Source: Campylorhamphus procurvoides (Eukaryota; Chordata; Aves; Passeriformes; Dendrocolaptidae). From it: a DNA stretch of 64,000 nucleotides. Below, in pieces: positions 1 to 11,080 of the stretch (position 1 is the first letter of the stretch; each line of letters opens with the position of its first letter). Where the stretch lies: assembly GCA_013396655.1 (NCBI GenBank), contig WBMV01008365.1, positions 62,001 through 126,000 of the forward strand, given 5' to 3'. Position numbers and translations under genes: made by a program. The notes beneath the pieces are model-generated. The model saw only the letters and a list, made by a program, of their open reading frames with translations, searched no databases and was not told where the DNA came from.

Positions 1-640
1 AATTTACTTTTAGGCTTTGAGTTCCTTCATTCTCTATGTAAGTGAGATTTCTCAAAGATGACAAATATGTTTTGCCGTAGCTCTCAAATGTTTTCAATTA
101 TTTGCTGTGATTGTTTGCATGTGTGAATTTCTGCATAAAAGACCTTATCAACCTCTTAAACTCAGAAAAATCCACATGGGTGACCTGAAATGTTTCTCAC
201 TGCCTACATTGGCCTATGAGAGTTTCCACTGAGGAACAGAAATGAATGCCATGATCAGCCACTATACCCTTCAAATAACTAGATTTAACTCCACTGCAAT
301 GGTTTCATCAGCACCTTCTGTAGAAATATCTGTTGTGTTAATTTAACTGAAATGCTCTTTATAATACTTCCATGTTGCCTTAGCGTTTTCATGAATTTGT
401 AGATTTTTATACTTCTAGGTATACTTCTCACATATAGCGTAGCTAACAACCTCTAACCCTGTGTTAGCTGTCTTAAGGGTCAGATAATAGCTGGAACACT
501 GCACAAGGAAAACATGTACCAGAGCTAAGCTAAGGCAACTAGATACCATGTTAGTCAGAACAAGAAAGCAAAGCCCAGCAACCTTGGAGAAGCTCCAATA
601 AGGCAAAGGGGTCTTAAGACCTCCAACTCAATTCTAAGAG
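1..640. other. Unannotated AT-rich unique sequence
   Basis: No repeat family, splice-bounded open frame or RNA fold was recognised here. The longest open frame is a 63-codon minus-strand frame with no family resemblance. I see nothing that supports a gene. Confidence 0.6.
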
Positions 641-810
641 AGGCGTGCCATGAGGCGGAACCAAGGGAAGTTCTGGGCATGGACAAATCTTAGATTGGAT
701 GGGACCTTTAGATATGATAATTGAGTATAGTTACAAAATTAGCATGCTGCCACGTAGGCGGGGATTTTTCCCTGCTTTCTCCAGCTCTCCTACACTTTAC
801 TGACATTTTT

Positions 811-839
811 CTCTCTCTCACACACACACACACACACAC
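811..839. repeat. CT/CA dinucleotide microsatellite
   Basis: A short CT run passes directly into about ten CA units. It is an ordinary vertebrate compound dinucleotide repeat and is likely length-polymorphic. Confidence 0.95.
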
Positions 840-870
840 TCTGCTGCCCAGCCTGGTGGGGTGCCTGGTG

Positions 871-894
871 TTCCCCCCCGAAAGGGGGGGGGAA
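871..894. repeat. C-run/G-run inverted repeat with GAAA loop
   Basis: TTCCCCCCC is followed by GAAA and then nine Gs and AA. The two arms are complementary, giving a hairpin with a four-base GAAA loop and two unpaired Gs. Two more G runs follow at 924-929 and 955-961. Such a site tends to be hard to sequence, so the exact run lengths should be treated with caution. Confidence 0.8.
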
Positions 895-1435
895 GGAGCT
901 CAGAGGAGCTCTGCTTGCAAAGTGGGGGGTATCCCTCTCTTGCTGTCTTGAGGTGGGGGGGAAAAGATGTTTCCCTTCCCTTGTTCTCCTGGACTGGATC
1001 TCGGGAACCTCAAGTCCTGCTTGAAGGAAGATGAGACCGGTAATGGGAACTGGGTACCAGCAAGAGCTGGGGGTAGCTGAGCTGCAGGGATGCAGCTGCA
1101 AAAGGGAGTTTCTCCCTGGTTTATAGTGGGTTGGGAGGTGAGCTGACTTGGGCCCAGATGTTGCAAGAGTCAGTTTCCCAGCCTGTGGGTGAAAAGGTCT
1201 TTCACCTGGGAGGGACAGGTTGTTGTCCCTTGTTTGCTTCGGTAAGACACGGCAGAATGGCTCAGGGGTTGGCTGGAAACAGCCAGGAATGAAATGAAAG
1301 GGCCGCCTTTGGGATTAATGTACTCTGCATGTTTGAAGCAGTGGTGCTTGGAGAAGAGCTCTCATGGTATTCCTGAGGCCATGAGTTCATCCTAGCACCG
1401 GTCTTTTCTATCTGTTACTTATCAACACATGTTGT

Positions 1436-1483
1436 ACTCTTTTATACTTTTTATACTTTATATACTCTTTTATACTCCTTTAT
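1436..1483. repeat. Minisatellite, about 10-bp unit ACTCTTTTAT x5
   Basis: Five consecutive units of 9-10 bp begin with ACT at 1436, 1446, 1455, 1464 and 1474. They differ by single substitutions or a lost base. Every unit contains a TTTAT-type element. Confidence 0.8.
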
Positions 1484-1560
1484 ATTCTGTACCCCAAAAC
1501 CCTATAAGTAAAAGAACTCTTCTCTGTTTTACCCACATAAAGTTGTCTTGGAAAGGTTTT

Positions 1561-3226
1561 TTTCCCCCTTCCTTAAGGCAACATCCATTTGAAAAAAATA
1601 TAAAATAATGTTGGATCACTTGAAAATATTTCTATCACCACTGAAGTTTTTATTTGCTGAAATGTATCAGTGCTCATGCATGTTATTAATATATTACTTA
1701 GTAGTATAAAATAGAGGGACATATTTAAAGACCAGTCAAAAGCCAAATAAAAATACAAGAAACTCACGTGGATTATAAAATAACCAAAGACTTTAGGAAA
1801 ATAAATTAATACCCAAATAACTGTCATTCCTGAACTGCTTCTTAGCCAAGACAGCTTTGTGACTCAGCTTCCAGCCTGGCAATTAGAAACTGGCAAAGTA
1901 CTTCATTGATACAATAACAGTACTTAAATTAATGAAGCAGTTAACACTTATAATCAAGAATTAAAACCTAGAAAGGGTCTAGGTAGCATGTTACTACACC
2001 ACAAAAGGGCTGATTTGTTTTGATTTCAGTTGCATTTCAGTTTGTTTACTAAATGTGGTTCATTTTATAGGGATTTCACCTCTTTATGCACATAGTATTT
2101 AAATTGCCAGCTTGGTTGATGATCAGTCCCAGAGAGTCTGCAAGTTTTTGGGCCATGAAACTTATAGAAAATTTCAGTTATCTCTCTAATCTCTCTCTAA
2201 AAGCTGTTACTGACTATTTAGTGGCAATCAGTTGGCAAACCAGAAAATTTCAAAACCACACAGATGGAAAATGAACTGATGGGTTTATATGTCAAACTGT
2301 CTCCTTTTCTCAGTGACTTCAGATTCTCTTCTTGCATGTTTCTGACCACTTTGGACACCCTCCCATTCTAGGAAAGCAGCAATATTTGAATTTCTGGTGG
2401 ATTTTAAGCCATGCTTGCTGACACACTAGCATAGTGCCACTGAACAGGAATGGGAATGTTCAGTGGGCACTGGTGGAGCTGCCAGCTCTCATTAGGGAAT
2501 ATTGCAGGGCGTATTGCAATCGGCCTTTTGCCAGCTTCCCACAGAAAAAGCCAGACTAACTTCATCATACCCTGACACTCCATATTCCTCCAGCACTGAC
2601 AGGTCCATCAACTTTCAAAAGTCCATTTCCAAATCAGCTGTCTGAGAAGAATGAGAAATCATTCCTCTAAAAAGTCTAAGCAAGTAAAAAAAAGATAAAT
2701 GGATTTGATCTAATTTAAAAGTTGTTGGGGATGTAAAATGACATGAGAAGACACAAGTGCTAGTTTATTTGGGACAGCAGCCTAAGGCATGGGCTTAAAT
2801 GCTTAGTTTTGGTAAAAGCAAGCAAATGGCCTTTTCCAAAGCTTTACTTCTGTAAGGGATTCACATTGTAGTGATAACCTTGGTACAGACATGATGCCCT
2901 TTGCTCTAGCACCTGTCACAGATCCCCTTTCTTGTGTTGCCAAGCACTTGAGGGGCATGCCTACTCTCTGGAGTAGCAAACAGAACACATCTGTCAAAGT
3001 GCCAGAGGTTGTCATTAAAACAAATGGAGAAATCACAACAAAATAAAGAAACATCTAGTGTTTGGGAACCTTCACCAAAACCTCTCCAGTTTAAATGTCA
3101 CTATTGCTATAACAAAAGTGATGCACCCATACATGACTGTGTTGCTACCTTCATAAATGGTTGGATCAATTCCTGTCTGTATTAATAACATAGTGCTCTG
3201 CTATATTTGGAGAATAAATACCACTG
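1561..3226. other. Unannotated AT-rich unique sequence
   Basis: Only short chance open frames (for example 84 codons at 1573-1827 minus and 83 codons at 2803-3054 minus) and small homopolymer runs are present. No repeat family was recognised. Confidence 0.6.
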
Positions 3227-3327
3227 CTCAAAAAAACCCAACTAAACCAAACCAACCAAACAAAAAAAAAAACCAACAAACTAAAAAACCAAAACCCACC
3301 AATAAAAAATCACCCAAAACTTCATAA
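3227..3327. repeat. G-free AC-rich low-complexity tract
   Basis: About 100 bases have no G on the + strand and consist largely of A and C in variants of AAACC and AACCA. No fixed period holds throughout, so this is a degenerate simple repeat. A similar tract occurs at 60674-60761 on the same strand. Confidence 0.85.
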
Positions 3328-4976
3328 GCCCTACTAAAAGTCTGTGGGTCAAAGGATGCATGCTCATGCCTTTTATCAAATATGTAAATCAAACAGGACA
3401 CCTAGGTCTTTCAAATCAATTGCTACACTTCAGTTTATTTATATCCACAAGCATAAACAGCAACACCCACCTACTAAAACAGAAAGAGGGAGGGAAAAGG
3501 GCAGTTGTACAGGCACCTAGGAATTCTGAAATACTCCACGTTTATATTACATAGAGAACGAAAACCAGAAGGATTCAAAGTCTGCCACCTCCCCTTCTTG
3601 TAATTTGCCCTAAATATATAGACATGTAACAGAATCATCTGTTTGATCTAATATGCTGCTTCTCTTGCCATCATTCAGCTGCGAAATGCTAGCTAAGAGC
3701 TCTGGCACTCAAGTAGCTTTGCCATGTTGCTCAAGTCCTTCCACCACTCCATACATTTCCAGCAATGGGAGCAGAGATCCAAATGACTGAGGCATCCACC
3801 TCCACTGGCTCATGCAGAAACACTGTGTGCAGTCTCTGTGTTTTATGGAAGGTTCTTTTTCCTCAAATGATGCAGAGTGTTCATTCCAAAAGGCTGAGAC
3901 AAAATCTGATGTCCCCAAAACACATCCCAGATGCAGGAGTCAATAATGTGGTCAATAACGAAAGACCCAATTTCTCTTTCCCAGCAGGTAACAGGGCATA
4001 CGTTCAACTCATGATGCAAACACTGCTGCCCCTCCTCATAAGTCTCTTGGATGCAGTTTCAGAGTGAAGATCACGTTGATTCCTAGTTTCTACAGATGGC
4101 TGGATCAAATGCCATACCTATTTATGACTAGAGGTTTTGAAGTAATAAAGTGAAGCGAAGCAAAACTCAGAAACTACAAAACATCCCGTTTTTAACTTGT
4201 ATACATCATCATCATCATCATGGTTAGGCTTCGTGAATGAAGATTTGGGAAGGGCTCTACCCACACTTGCCACTACTTGTATACGCTCATTTTGCAAAGT
4301 GAGTGTGTTCACCTTTTAATCCCAGGAGATCTGCAATCCATTCCATTATCACCCCCCCCCAAAAAAAAGCATGTTTAAAGCAGGAAAGCCACAACTATGG
4401 TACCCTACTGTTGGGCCTTTTTACTTAACACTGGTTTTGGCAGAGTTCTGAGGTTTCTAGGCCACAAACCAAAACTAACAGCAATCTATCCATGATATTT
4501 TTTGTGCAAAGGCCACAAAGAATGAACTTTTGGTGATAAGAACCATTTCAAGGCAATTTCTAACACCACAAGCTCTTTCAGCATTCTTTTTGTTCCACAG
4601 TACACAACGATAAACAATGTAAGAAGGTAGAGCTGTAGGGCATGAGAAAACACTCAAAATATACAAAAAGTAGCTTCCACACATGATTTCCCTTCACCTT
4701 TAAAATTCAGGTTGAACTTTATACTCCAAAGCATTTTAAATAGACTCCTGAAATTTCAGCAGTGCCAAGAATATGGGACTGTGTGTAGTCAGGAACCCAC
4801 CTCTTCATCGAAAGAAGACCCTTTGCAAATTCTGTCAACAGGTGAGGTACAACATTTTCCTAATGCTGTCACTGACTGAAGTAAATAAAGCTGATTGTCA
4901 CTTGTAAGATTCAATTTCTTGATTAATCACAGACATAAGTAGTCATGGATTGCGGAGTGACTTTAGCCTTTTTTTT
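3328..4976. other. Unannotated unique sequence
   Basis: Nothing beyond chance open frames, a short CAT repeat and a C-run/A-run near 4350 is visible. A 100-codon plus-strand frame at 3765-4067 is unsupported by splice sites or family resemblance. Confidence 0.6.
4204..4221. repeat. CAT trinucleotide repeat (6 units)
   Basis: Six CAT units in a row. On the minus strand they would read as an aspartate run in a 64-codon chance frame, which gives no support for coding. Confidence 0.9.
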
Positions 4977-4981
4977 AGGAC

Positions 4982-5081
4982 TATATATAAGAGGTGGCAA
5001 CACAAGAAACAAGTAACTTATTGCATCTCAGAAAGAGGTGAAACAGCTGATGCATTCAAGGAACCAGATATTTTTGTAAGT
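4982..5081 (+). promoter_or_regulatory. Candidate TATA promoter with short first exon
   Basis: A strong TATA box (CTATATATAAGAGG) begins at 4981. A start site would be expected near 5008-5014. The downstream 60-70 bases contain no in-frame product of note and reach a splice-donor consensus GTAAGT at 5076-5081. TATA box, short leader and donor are in the order and spacing of a 5' untranslated exon. No matching second exon was recognised downstream, and each motif alone is common in AT-rich DNA. The element may be fortuitous. Confidence 0.2.
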
Positions 5082-7800
5082 ACTTGTTAAACTGAGTTGA
5101 AGCCATCTGCTCTCAATGTTTTGCCACTCGGAAGATGTGATACTGCATTCTCAAGTTCCTCTGTTGATATCACTGATTCTAATTGAGGTTTCTATTCCTA
5201 CGAGGATCATGGGATGTTAAGTTTCTCCCAGAAACTATGCCTGGATTCAAAAGTGACACTTTCCAACGTAAAATGGAGTTTAAATTAAAAGAAAACAAAG
5301 ATCCCTGTCACCTACTCATTTCCCATATGCCTCAAGCTGGTATCCTCAGTGAAACTGAAAAGGGTCACTAAGTATCAAGAACAGATTGACTTTCTCCAAA
5401 CCTCAAAGTCTGCTTTTACACACCAGTTAGAGTTGACTCTTTGTGGTCTTGACACCATGAGGCTGGGAAGCAATGAACTTTGGCTTGCAAAGCCCAAAGA
5501 GTTATTTTAAGCCCTTTCTGCTCTGCGTCTAGGGCACCCTTAAACACTTGTGGCTGCCAGGCCTGTCGTAGTGGAGGTTGTTATCTCGTACCAGATTCCT
5601 CTTTTACAAGGATTCCTCCTGTGGTGTAACACCCCCAGGGCAGCCCTACTGTTCCCCTTCCCACATGGAGCCTGAAGGTTATCACCAGATAAAGGAATTG
5701 TGGAGACAACTGTTGTGGCTCACTAGGGTTTGGCTCACACCTGGAGAATTGGAGGCTGTCAGCATGCAGCTTTAATCAGAACATCGTTCAAAGCAGAAGA
5801 ACCTGAGTGGCCTTATTTTATCAGTGCTGAGGCCTCAGCACAGCTGACGGTCGCACTTCAGTCCAAGAAACCATGCTGATTTACAGCATTTGCAAATTCA
5901 GCCTTTTTTAGCTTTATCCTTTAGGCACATTAATTTTGTCTCCAAGGCACTCATCCTTCTCTGTGAGAGCTCATAAGTCACTACTCAGTAAAAAGATGCT
6001 CCAACAGGAAAAACACCAACTACCCTTTAGAGACACTTGCAACAAAGCAGCTTTTGTGCTGGATGATCCTTGCATTTCTTCTGGAAGTGCACTCTGCTGC
6101 AGGACTGTGTGACACCACCCCTAACCCACCCCTGGGCACATCAGAGGCAGTGCTGAACACAGACTATTTTCAATGCATTATGCTTGAAACAGAGCTTTTG
6201 ATTTCTGGAGTTTGCTTTTAGACTCAAATGGGCTACATAAAGTGTCAGCCTAATGAAAGCATTTCTAGAGAACAAACGTTAACTCTTCAGCATAACTGAA
6301 CATGAAAAGTTCCTACTTTGGAACAGGCTACATATGCAGGGTTGCACAGAAAGGCCATCCAGAAGTCAGAGTTCCCATCACACTGCTACCTCCAAACCAA
6401 AAGAAAATCCTTCCCCAACAGTTTTTTTCTGGGACAAATTCAAATAAGTCAGGACAAAGAATTCTTGATACTTCTGAAGTCTGCATCATTATTACTGGAA
6501 AAATGTTGCTACCAAAATTTTTCTGTGCTCAGTTTATTGTTACTTGTAGTAACAGCTCATTCCCCATCCTGGGATTTGTCCATCAGAATTAAAGCAAAGC
6601 AAGAAGCTAAGCTTTTGTTTCTGTGGCATTCACAGTATTTCATGTAAAATTGAAGACCCTCCAAATCTGGATTCTTTTTTGTTTGGAAAAGTTCTACCAA
6701 CATAAAGCATTTAGTTACATCCCCTGCTGCCACCCGATTTCTGTAATGGCAGGTTGCTTCCTTTGTAGTTTCTTATAACCAGCCGGAACAAAACCCACAG
6801 CATGTCAGGACTAGAAGTGTGCCCATGTGTTGAGAACACACTGCTGTTCCCACATGAGTGCATATTGTTTCAGAAGAGCTTTGATGACATGGTGTCAGAA
6901 ATAAACCAGCAGAGAGATTGCTTGTGTCAAGTAATCACAAATACCTAATTTCAGTGCTGCAGGATGTTTCAGCTCTAACAAGCCCCTGGACCAACCAGAA
7001 TGAAAGCGACTTATGCAGTCGCTGCCCCTGTGGAATTCAGCAAGAACAAGATGAAATCCAAGGTGAACTCAGGTCGCTGGTAGAAGGGGTCTGCGCAGAG
7101 TGCCAGAGTTTTGACCTCTTGAGAGTCAAAACACCTGATGAGCATCCCCTGAGAATACCAAGGGATATTGTGCCCAACTGCAGCCTCCTCTAGGAAAGTG
7201 GGTTGGAGAGGTTGTGGTACAAGTTAAAGGCCTGGCAGTATGAAAATGCTTTTCTTGGATGCCTGTGGAATTTAGCAGAATCCTGCAAAGCACTAGGACA
7301 CATGGGCTTGGATGTGGTGGTCTGTCCAAGGCCCCCCCAGACTCCAGTGTTGCACCACGTTGTGCAGACCCCAACGGAAGGGGAGGTTTTACCATTACTA
7401 TGCAGTTTGCATGCTCCCTTCTCATGGCAGAGGGAGCACATTCAGGATGAACTCCTCATTAACTTCTTCAGTGTTATATCACAGAAGACTCAGATCCAAC
7501 AAATCACTCTGATGACAAGCCACTTTGAGATGATTAATTCCTGAAATCCATTATAACATGGGGAAGAAAAAAAAAAGAAAAAATATGTAGGAAATTTGAA
7601 ACTCTCTTAGAAGAGAATGTCTCTCCTAAAGCAAAAAACTGTTGGAGGCAAATAAGACAGCATTTCCAGGAACATCCAGGCTGGCCACCCCAGCAAAAAA
7701 TATGGGTATTTGTTAGTTTTACTACAACCAACTCAGTGTAATTACCTGTAGCAGTGGGCCTGTGAAGATGATGAAGAAACCAGCGATAATGCCTCTTTTA
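5082..7800. other. Unannotated unique sequence
   Basis: No repeat family was recognised. Overlapping frames on both strands at 6302-6647 and 7126-7544 are short (up to 113 codons), mutually overlapping and lack recognisable domains, so they are not called as genes. Confidence 0.55.
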
Positions 7801-7935
7801 CTGTATTGTAAAATGGATTCCTTTGGGTTTTTTTCCCCCTGAGCAACCCTTCTCCTTCCCAAGACCCCTTGAGAGAAAACTTATCTATGCAGATATTTAC
7901 CTTGTCCAGGTGATGTGAAACCCCCCCTTATCGGT

Positions 7936-8242
7936 CCATTGTTAACCCTTTCCCCATTGGTTCTTAACCCTCAGCTTCTATAGGTTGTGACCAACATCCC
8001 CTAAAGCCCCTTAAATACCCCTGACCATGTGAATAAACTCTCTCTCTGCTTCCCTCTCCTGTGGTCTCTGTGTGTCTCTGCTGGGACATCTCGGGACCAC
8101 GTGGCTGGGAGGGAAGGGGAAAGGGGGAGCGAATCAACCCAGCTGTCGCAATTACTCGGGGCTTACCTGATTTAAAAACAATAGGAGATGTGGGCTTGGC
8201 CAAATCCCCAACAAACTTGCAGCAGGGCAACATGAGGACCAC
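7936..8242 (+). repeat. First copy of duplicated 307-bp LTR segment
   Basis: Matches 8244-8550 base for base except at 8136. The copy ends at the base before the N, and the match begins at the base after it, as expected of two contig ends that should overlap. Confidence 0.95.
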
Positions 8243-8243
8243 N
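8243..8243. other. Assembly gap (single N)
   Basis: The only ambiguous base noted in the window. It lies exactly between the two copies of the 307-bp segment, so it probably marks a contig join of unknown true length. Confidence 0.9.
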
Positions 8244-8550
8244 CCATTGTTAACCCTTTCCCCATTGGTTCTTAACCCTCAGCTTCTATAGGTTGTGACC
8301 AACATCCCCTAAAGCCCCTTAAATACCCCTGACCATGTGAATAAACTCTCTCTCTGCTTCCCTCTCCTGTGGTCTCTGTGTGTCTCTGCTGGGACATCTC
8401 GGGACCACGTGGCTGGGAGGGAAGGGGAAAGGGGGAGCGAATCCACCCAGCTGTCGCAATTACTCGGGGCTTACCTGATTTAAAAACAATAGGAGATGTG
8501 GGCTTGGCCAAATCCCCAACAAACTTGCAGCAGGGCAACATGAGGACCAC
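8244..8550 (+). repeat. Second copy of duplicated 307-bp LTR segment
   Basis: Same sequence as 7936-8242 with one substitution (8444). It continues on its right into apparently unique sequence. If the duplication is an assembly artefact, only one copy exists in the genome. Confidence 0.95.
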
Positions 8551-8551
8551 A

Positions 8552-10439
8552 TCCCCAAAGGAATGGGAGATATGTATTTACAAGCTCTTCTGACAAATCC
8601 TGTTTCATCCAGAGAGTGCCAAAAAAGCTATGTTAATTCTGTTTGCCCAGTGCTCTTTTCTGTACTAACTAGTTCGGTCAATGAAATATCTCCACTGCAG
8701 AGGCCTGAATTGCTGTGGGAGAGAGATAAATTTATGAGTGATATTTTGATTTGGGATTAAATCATTAGTATTATCTGCCCTAGTTTCCAGAACCAGTAAG
8801 TGAATGTGTTGCTGTAGATGAGAAAATAAACCAACTGTAGAGCTGCTACAGAAAGAAAACATGAGAAATGGTTTCATAACCATGATATGTGAAGACTGCA
8901 AGACCTTTTTTCAGGGGATTTGAAATTCTGAAGTCTGACTTCATTGTCTTTTAACTGAAAGTCAAAAATTTAAATTCCTCTGGCAAAAAGATCTTTCTCA
9001 GATTACTTGAAGCATTTCATTCCAGCAAATGTAAATATTTCCTTTTGATTTGCCCTTAGAAAAATTTAATATATATTACAAAGGAATATATTCAAAGGAA
9101 AACATCTTTTTCAAATAAAAAGTTGAAATAGTGCATCAGCAGAACTGTCCTGGGAGAGTTAGGAAATCCCCAAAGTGACTTCTGCTGAAGAAGCCTCCCC
9201 TACAAAATCATTCCACTTCTGACAGAGACACACAATGCCACTGAATATGACTCAATTGCAGCTTTGCCAGGCTCTCACTTAGACATGTCTCATGCACTAA
9301 AAAGGCCCACAGGACAAGCCCTGAAATTATATGTCCTTCCACCAATTAGGCTCAAAACATTCTCTAAGACATGCTCCCAGCTGAAACTGAAAAAAAGAGA
9401 TAACTGCTAAAACAGGCTACTGCAAAGGGAATATTAAGTATATTACCCAATTAGCAGAGTATCCTCTGCTCTTCCTTGCTAGTCTGCAGTACTCAAAATG
9501 TCTTGCAAAAAATGGAGTGCATGAAATCTGAAATTAACAGGTTTTACATTTTCATCATATTCAGAACTAATTCTAATTAAGATCTTGTCTCAAAATACGC
9601 AGAATCTAAAAAGCAAATATATATTACCTTGGGAAACTAAAAATATGCTTCCCCAGGCAATAGTAAGGTTGTTCTGTCAGAAAGCTCCCTCCTGCCTTGA
9701 AATCTTGACAAGAGACTGTGATGATGAACAAGATACTAGCAGATGCACAAAACAAGCAAAGATGACTGAAATAAAACATACTATAAGAGAGTCAACAACT
9801 TTTTCACATTACCATTTTGATTAGAAATGCATAAAAAGCCGAGAAATGTTTCCCTTATTACCTTTTCACATGGATTTCCCAATGTCTTTAAGACAGGGAT
9901 GACAGCATTTTGTGATAGATACTTATTTTCAAGGTGTTGCTCAAGAGATTTGCCTGGAACTTTGGAAAGTTTGACATGTTAACTGAGTAAATTCCAAGCC
10001 ACTTGTTAAAGATAATACACAAGAATTTTACACAAGCAAGTGTTCAAGTTTTCAACGAGACAGGCAAAATAGCTGTCAGGGCAGCCAAGAAAAGTTCCTA
10101 ATGTGATGATGCCTTGTTGGCTCTAGTAATTTGGAGAGTAAAACTTGCTCCCACTATCTCTAAATTAACCTCCATTTTTACTAAAACAAAACCAGCTACA
10201 ATTGGAACCACCTGAGAGACTTAGGGGTCCCTCCTGCTCCCTGCCTGGCTAACTGCAACACCTCTGCCAAAGCAGGTTAATGGGCCACACACTTCCTGGG
10301 TGAGCTACAACCATTTACAGAAATTCAGAAAACTTCTGGGATTCTAAGCAGCATCTTCTGTCTCCTTCCCACTGCAAAACAACCTCACAAAGAAGATGCA
10401 ATGGACAGTGGTGCAATTGGGCACTGGTGGCAGGTTGCC
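8552..10439. other. Unannotated AT-rich unique sequence
   Basis: No recognisable repeat or gene. Open frames do not exceed about 80 codons. Confidence 0.6.
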
Positions 10440-11000
10440 AATTTGTCTGTTAAGTATCAGAAATGTCCTGCTGGGACACACCAGTGGTCCAGCAGCCCAG
10501 CTTGTCTCTCTATATGGTAAAAGGCAGAGGAAGTAGCCTGCCCTCTCCTCCAGCATCCCATTCTCCTCCTAGCTGTTGCTTTGGGGATATCCAGTCCCTT
10601 CCTAGCCATTTATGAACCTGCCCTCCATGAGCTTGTGTAAATCGTTTTGAGCCTGCTCTCAGCGACTGTCTTCCCAGGATCACAGGGCAGTGGTCCCTAG
10701 TTAGTGTTCACCACCTTCAGTGCAAAGAAATTCTTTCTTTTATCTCTTAGAAATCTATCTTCTACTTATTTCACCAAGCACCTCTTGCTCTAGTATTGCA
10801 GCCATTTAGCGAACAGTAAGTCCTCATCCAACTTATCCATCACCTTCCTGATTTTGGAAATGACAATCATATCCCCCCACCCAGCCTTCAGTTCTCCAGA
10901 GTGAAGTCTCAGACCTTTTAGACACCCCTTACAAAGCAGCAGTTCTGTGCATTTTAGTTGCCTTTCTCAGGACCTACTGTAATCTTAGAACAGCCTTCCT
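10440..11000 (-). mobile_element. Old CR1 LINE fragment (antisense)
   Basis: The + strand reads as the reverse complement of a CR1 3' region. Landmarks in order are an 'accagtggtccagcagccc'-type opening, 'tccagtcccttcctagccat', 'tttatgaacctgccctccatg', a 'caaagaaattctttctttt' segment, 'atcatatcccccc' and 'gcattttagttgcctttctc'. These are typical of older amniote CR1 subfamilies. The copy is diverged and truncated at both ends. A 70-codon frame inside it (10344-10556 minus) is not a functional ORF2. Its right-hand side abuts the ERVL-type LTR at about 11081, so the fragment may continue to that insertion point. Confidence 0.75.
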
Positions 11001-11080
11001 TAGACAGTAAGACCAGAACTATGTGTTGTTCTGTTTACTTCTTAATTGTAGCTGTAAATTGTCCAGTTCAACTAACTTGC

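Larger units (their letters stand above)
641..1560. other. GC-richer block, possible decayed LTR
   Basis: This block differs from its AT-rich surroundings. It carries long C and G runs, a CA microsatellite, CpG dinucleotides and, near 1430-1545, a T/A-rich stretch followed by CATAAAG. That order (GC-rich body, TATA-like stretch, poly(A)-like signal) resembles an old LTR, but no TG...CA ends or target-site duplication could be fixed. It could equally be a unique GC-rich segment or a regulatory region. Overlapping open frames on both strands (790-1101 and 900-1166 on the minus strand) look like by-products of base composition. Confidence 0.3.
7840..8551 (+). mobile_element. Endogenous retroviral LTR, partly duplicated around an N
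   Basis: The segment has the layout of an avian LTR. It has an inverted CCAAT box (CCATTGG near 7950), an AT-rich TATA-like CTTAAATACC, and a poly(A) signal AATAAA at 8032-8037. A CT/GT-rich downstream element and a GC-rich U5-like part follow. The 307 bp at 7936-8242 recur at 8244-8550 with a single base difference (A at 8136, C at 8444), separated by one N at 8243. A second AATAAA falls at 8340-8345. One possible outer pair of ends is TG at 7840 and CA at 8551, flanked by TCCCCC and TCCCCA, which would be a 6-bp target-site duplication with one mismatch. That flank is low complexity, so the ends are uncertain. No gag, pol or env sequence is visible. The family name is not known to me. Confidence 0.65.

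Noticed and set aside
6063..6221. Short open frame starting MILAFLLEVHSAAG, signal-peptide-like
   Set aside because: About 52 codons with a glutamate in the hydrophobic stretch, no Kozak or splice support and no family resemblance. Considered as an exon downstream of the candidate promoter but not supported.
7964..8550. Two nearly identical 92-codon minus-strand frames
   Set aside because: They are antisense frames of the duplicated LTR segment, not paralogous genes.
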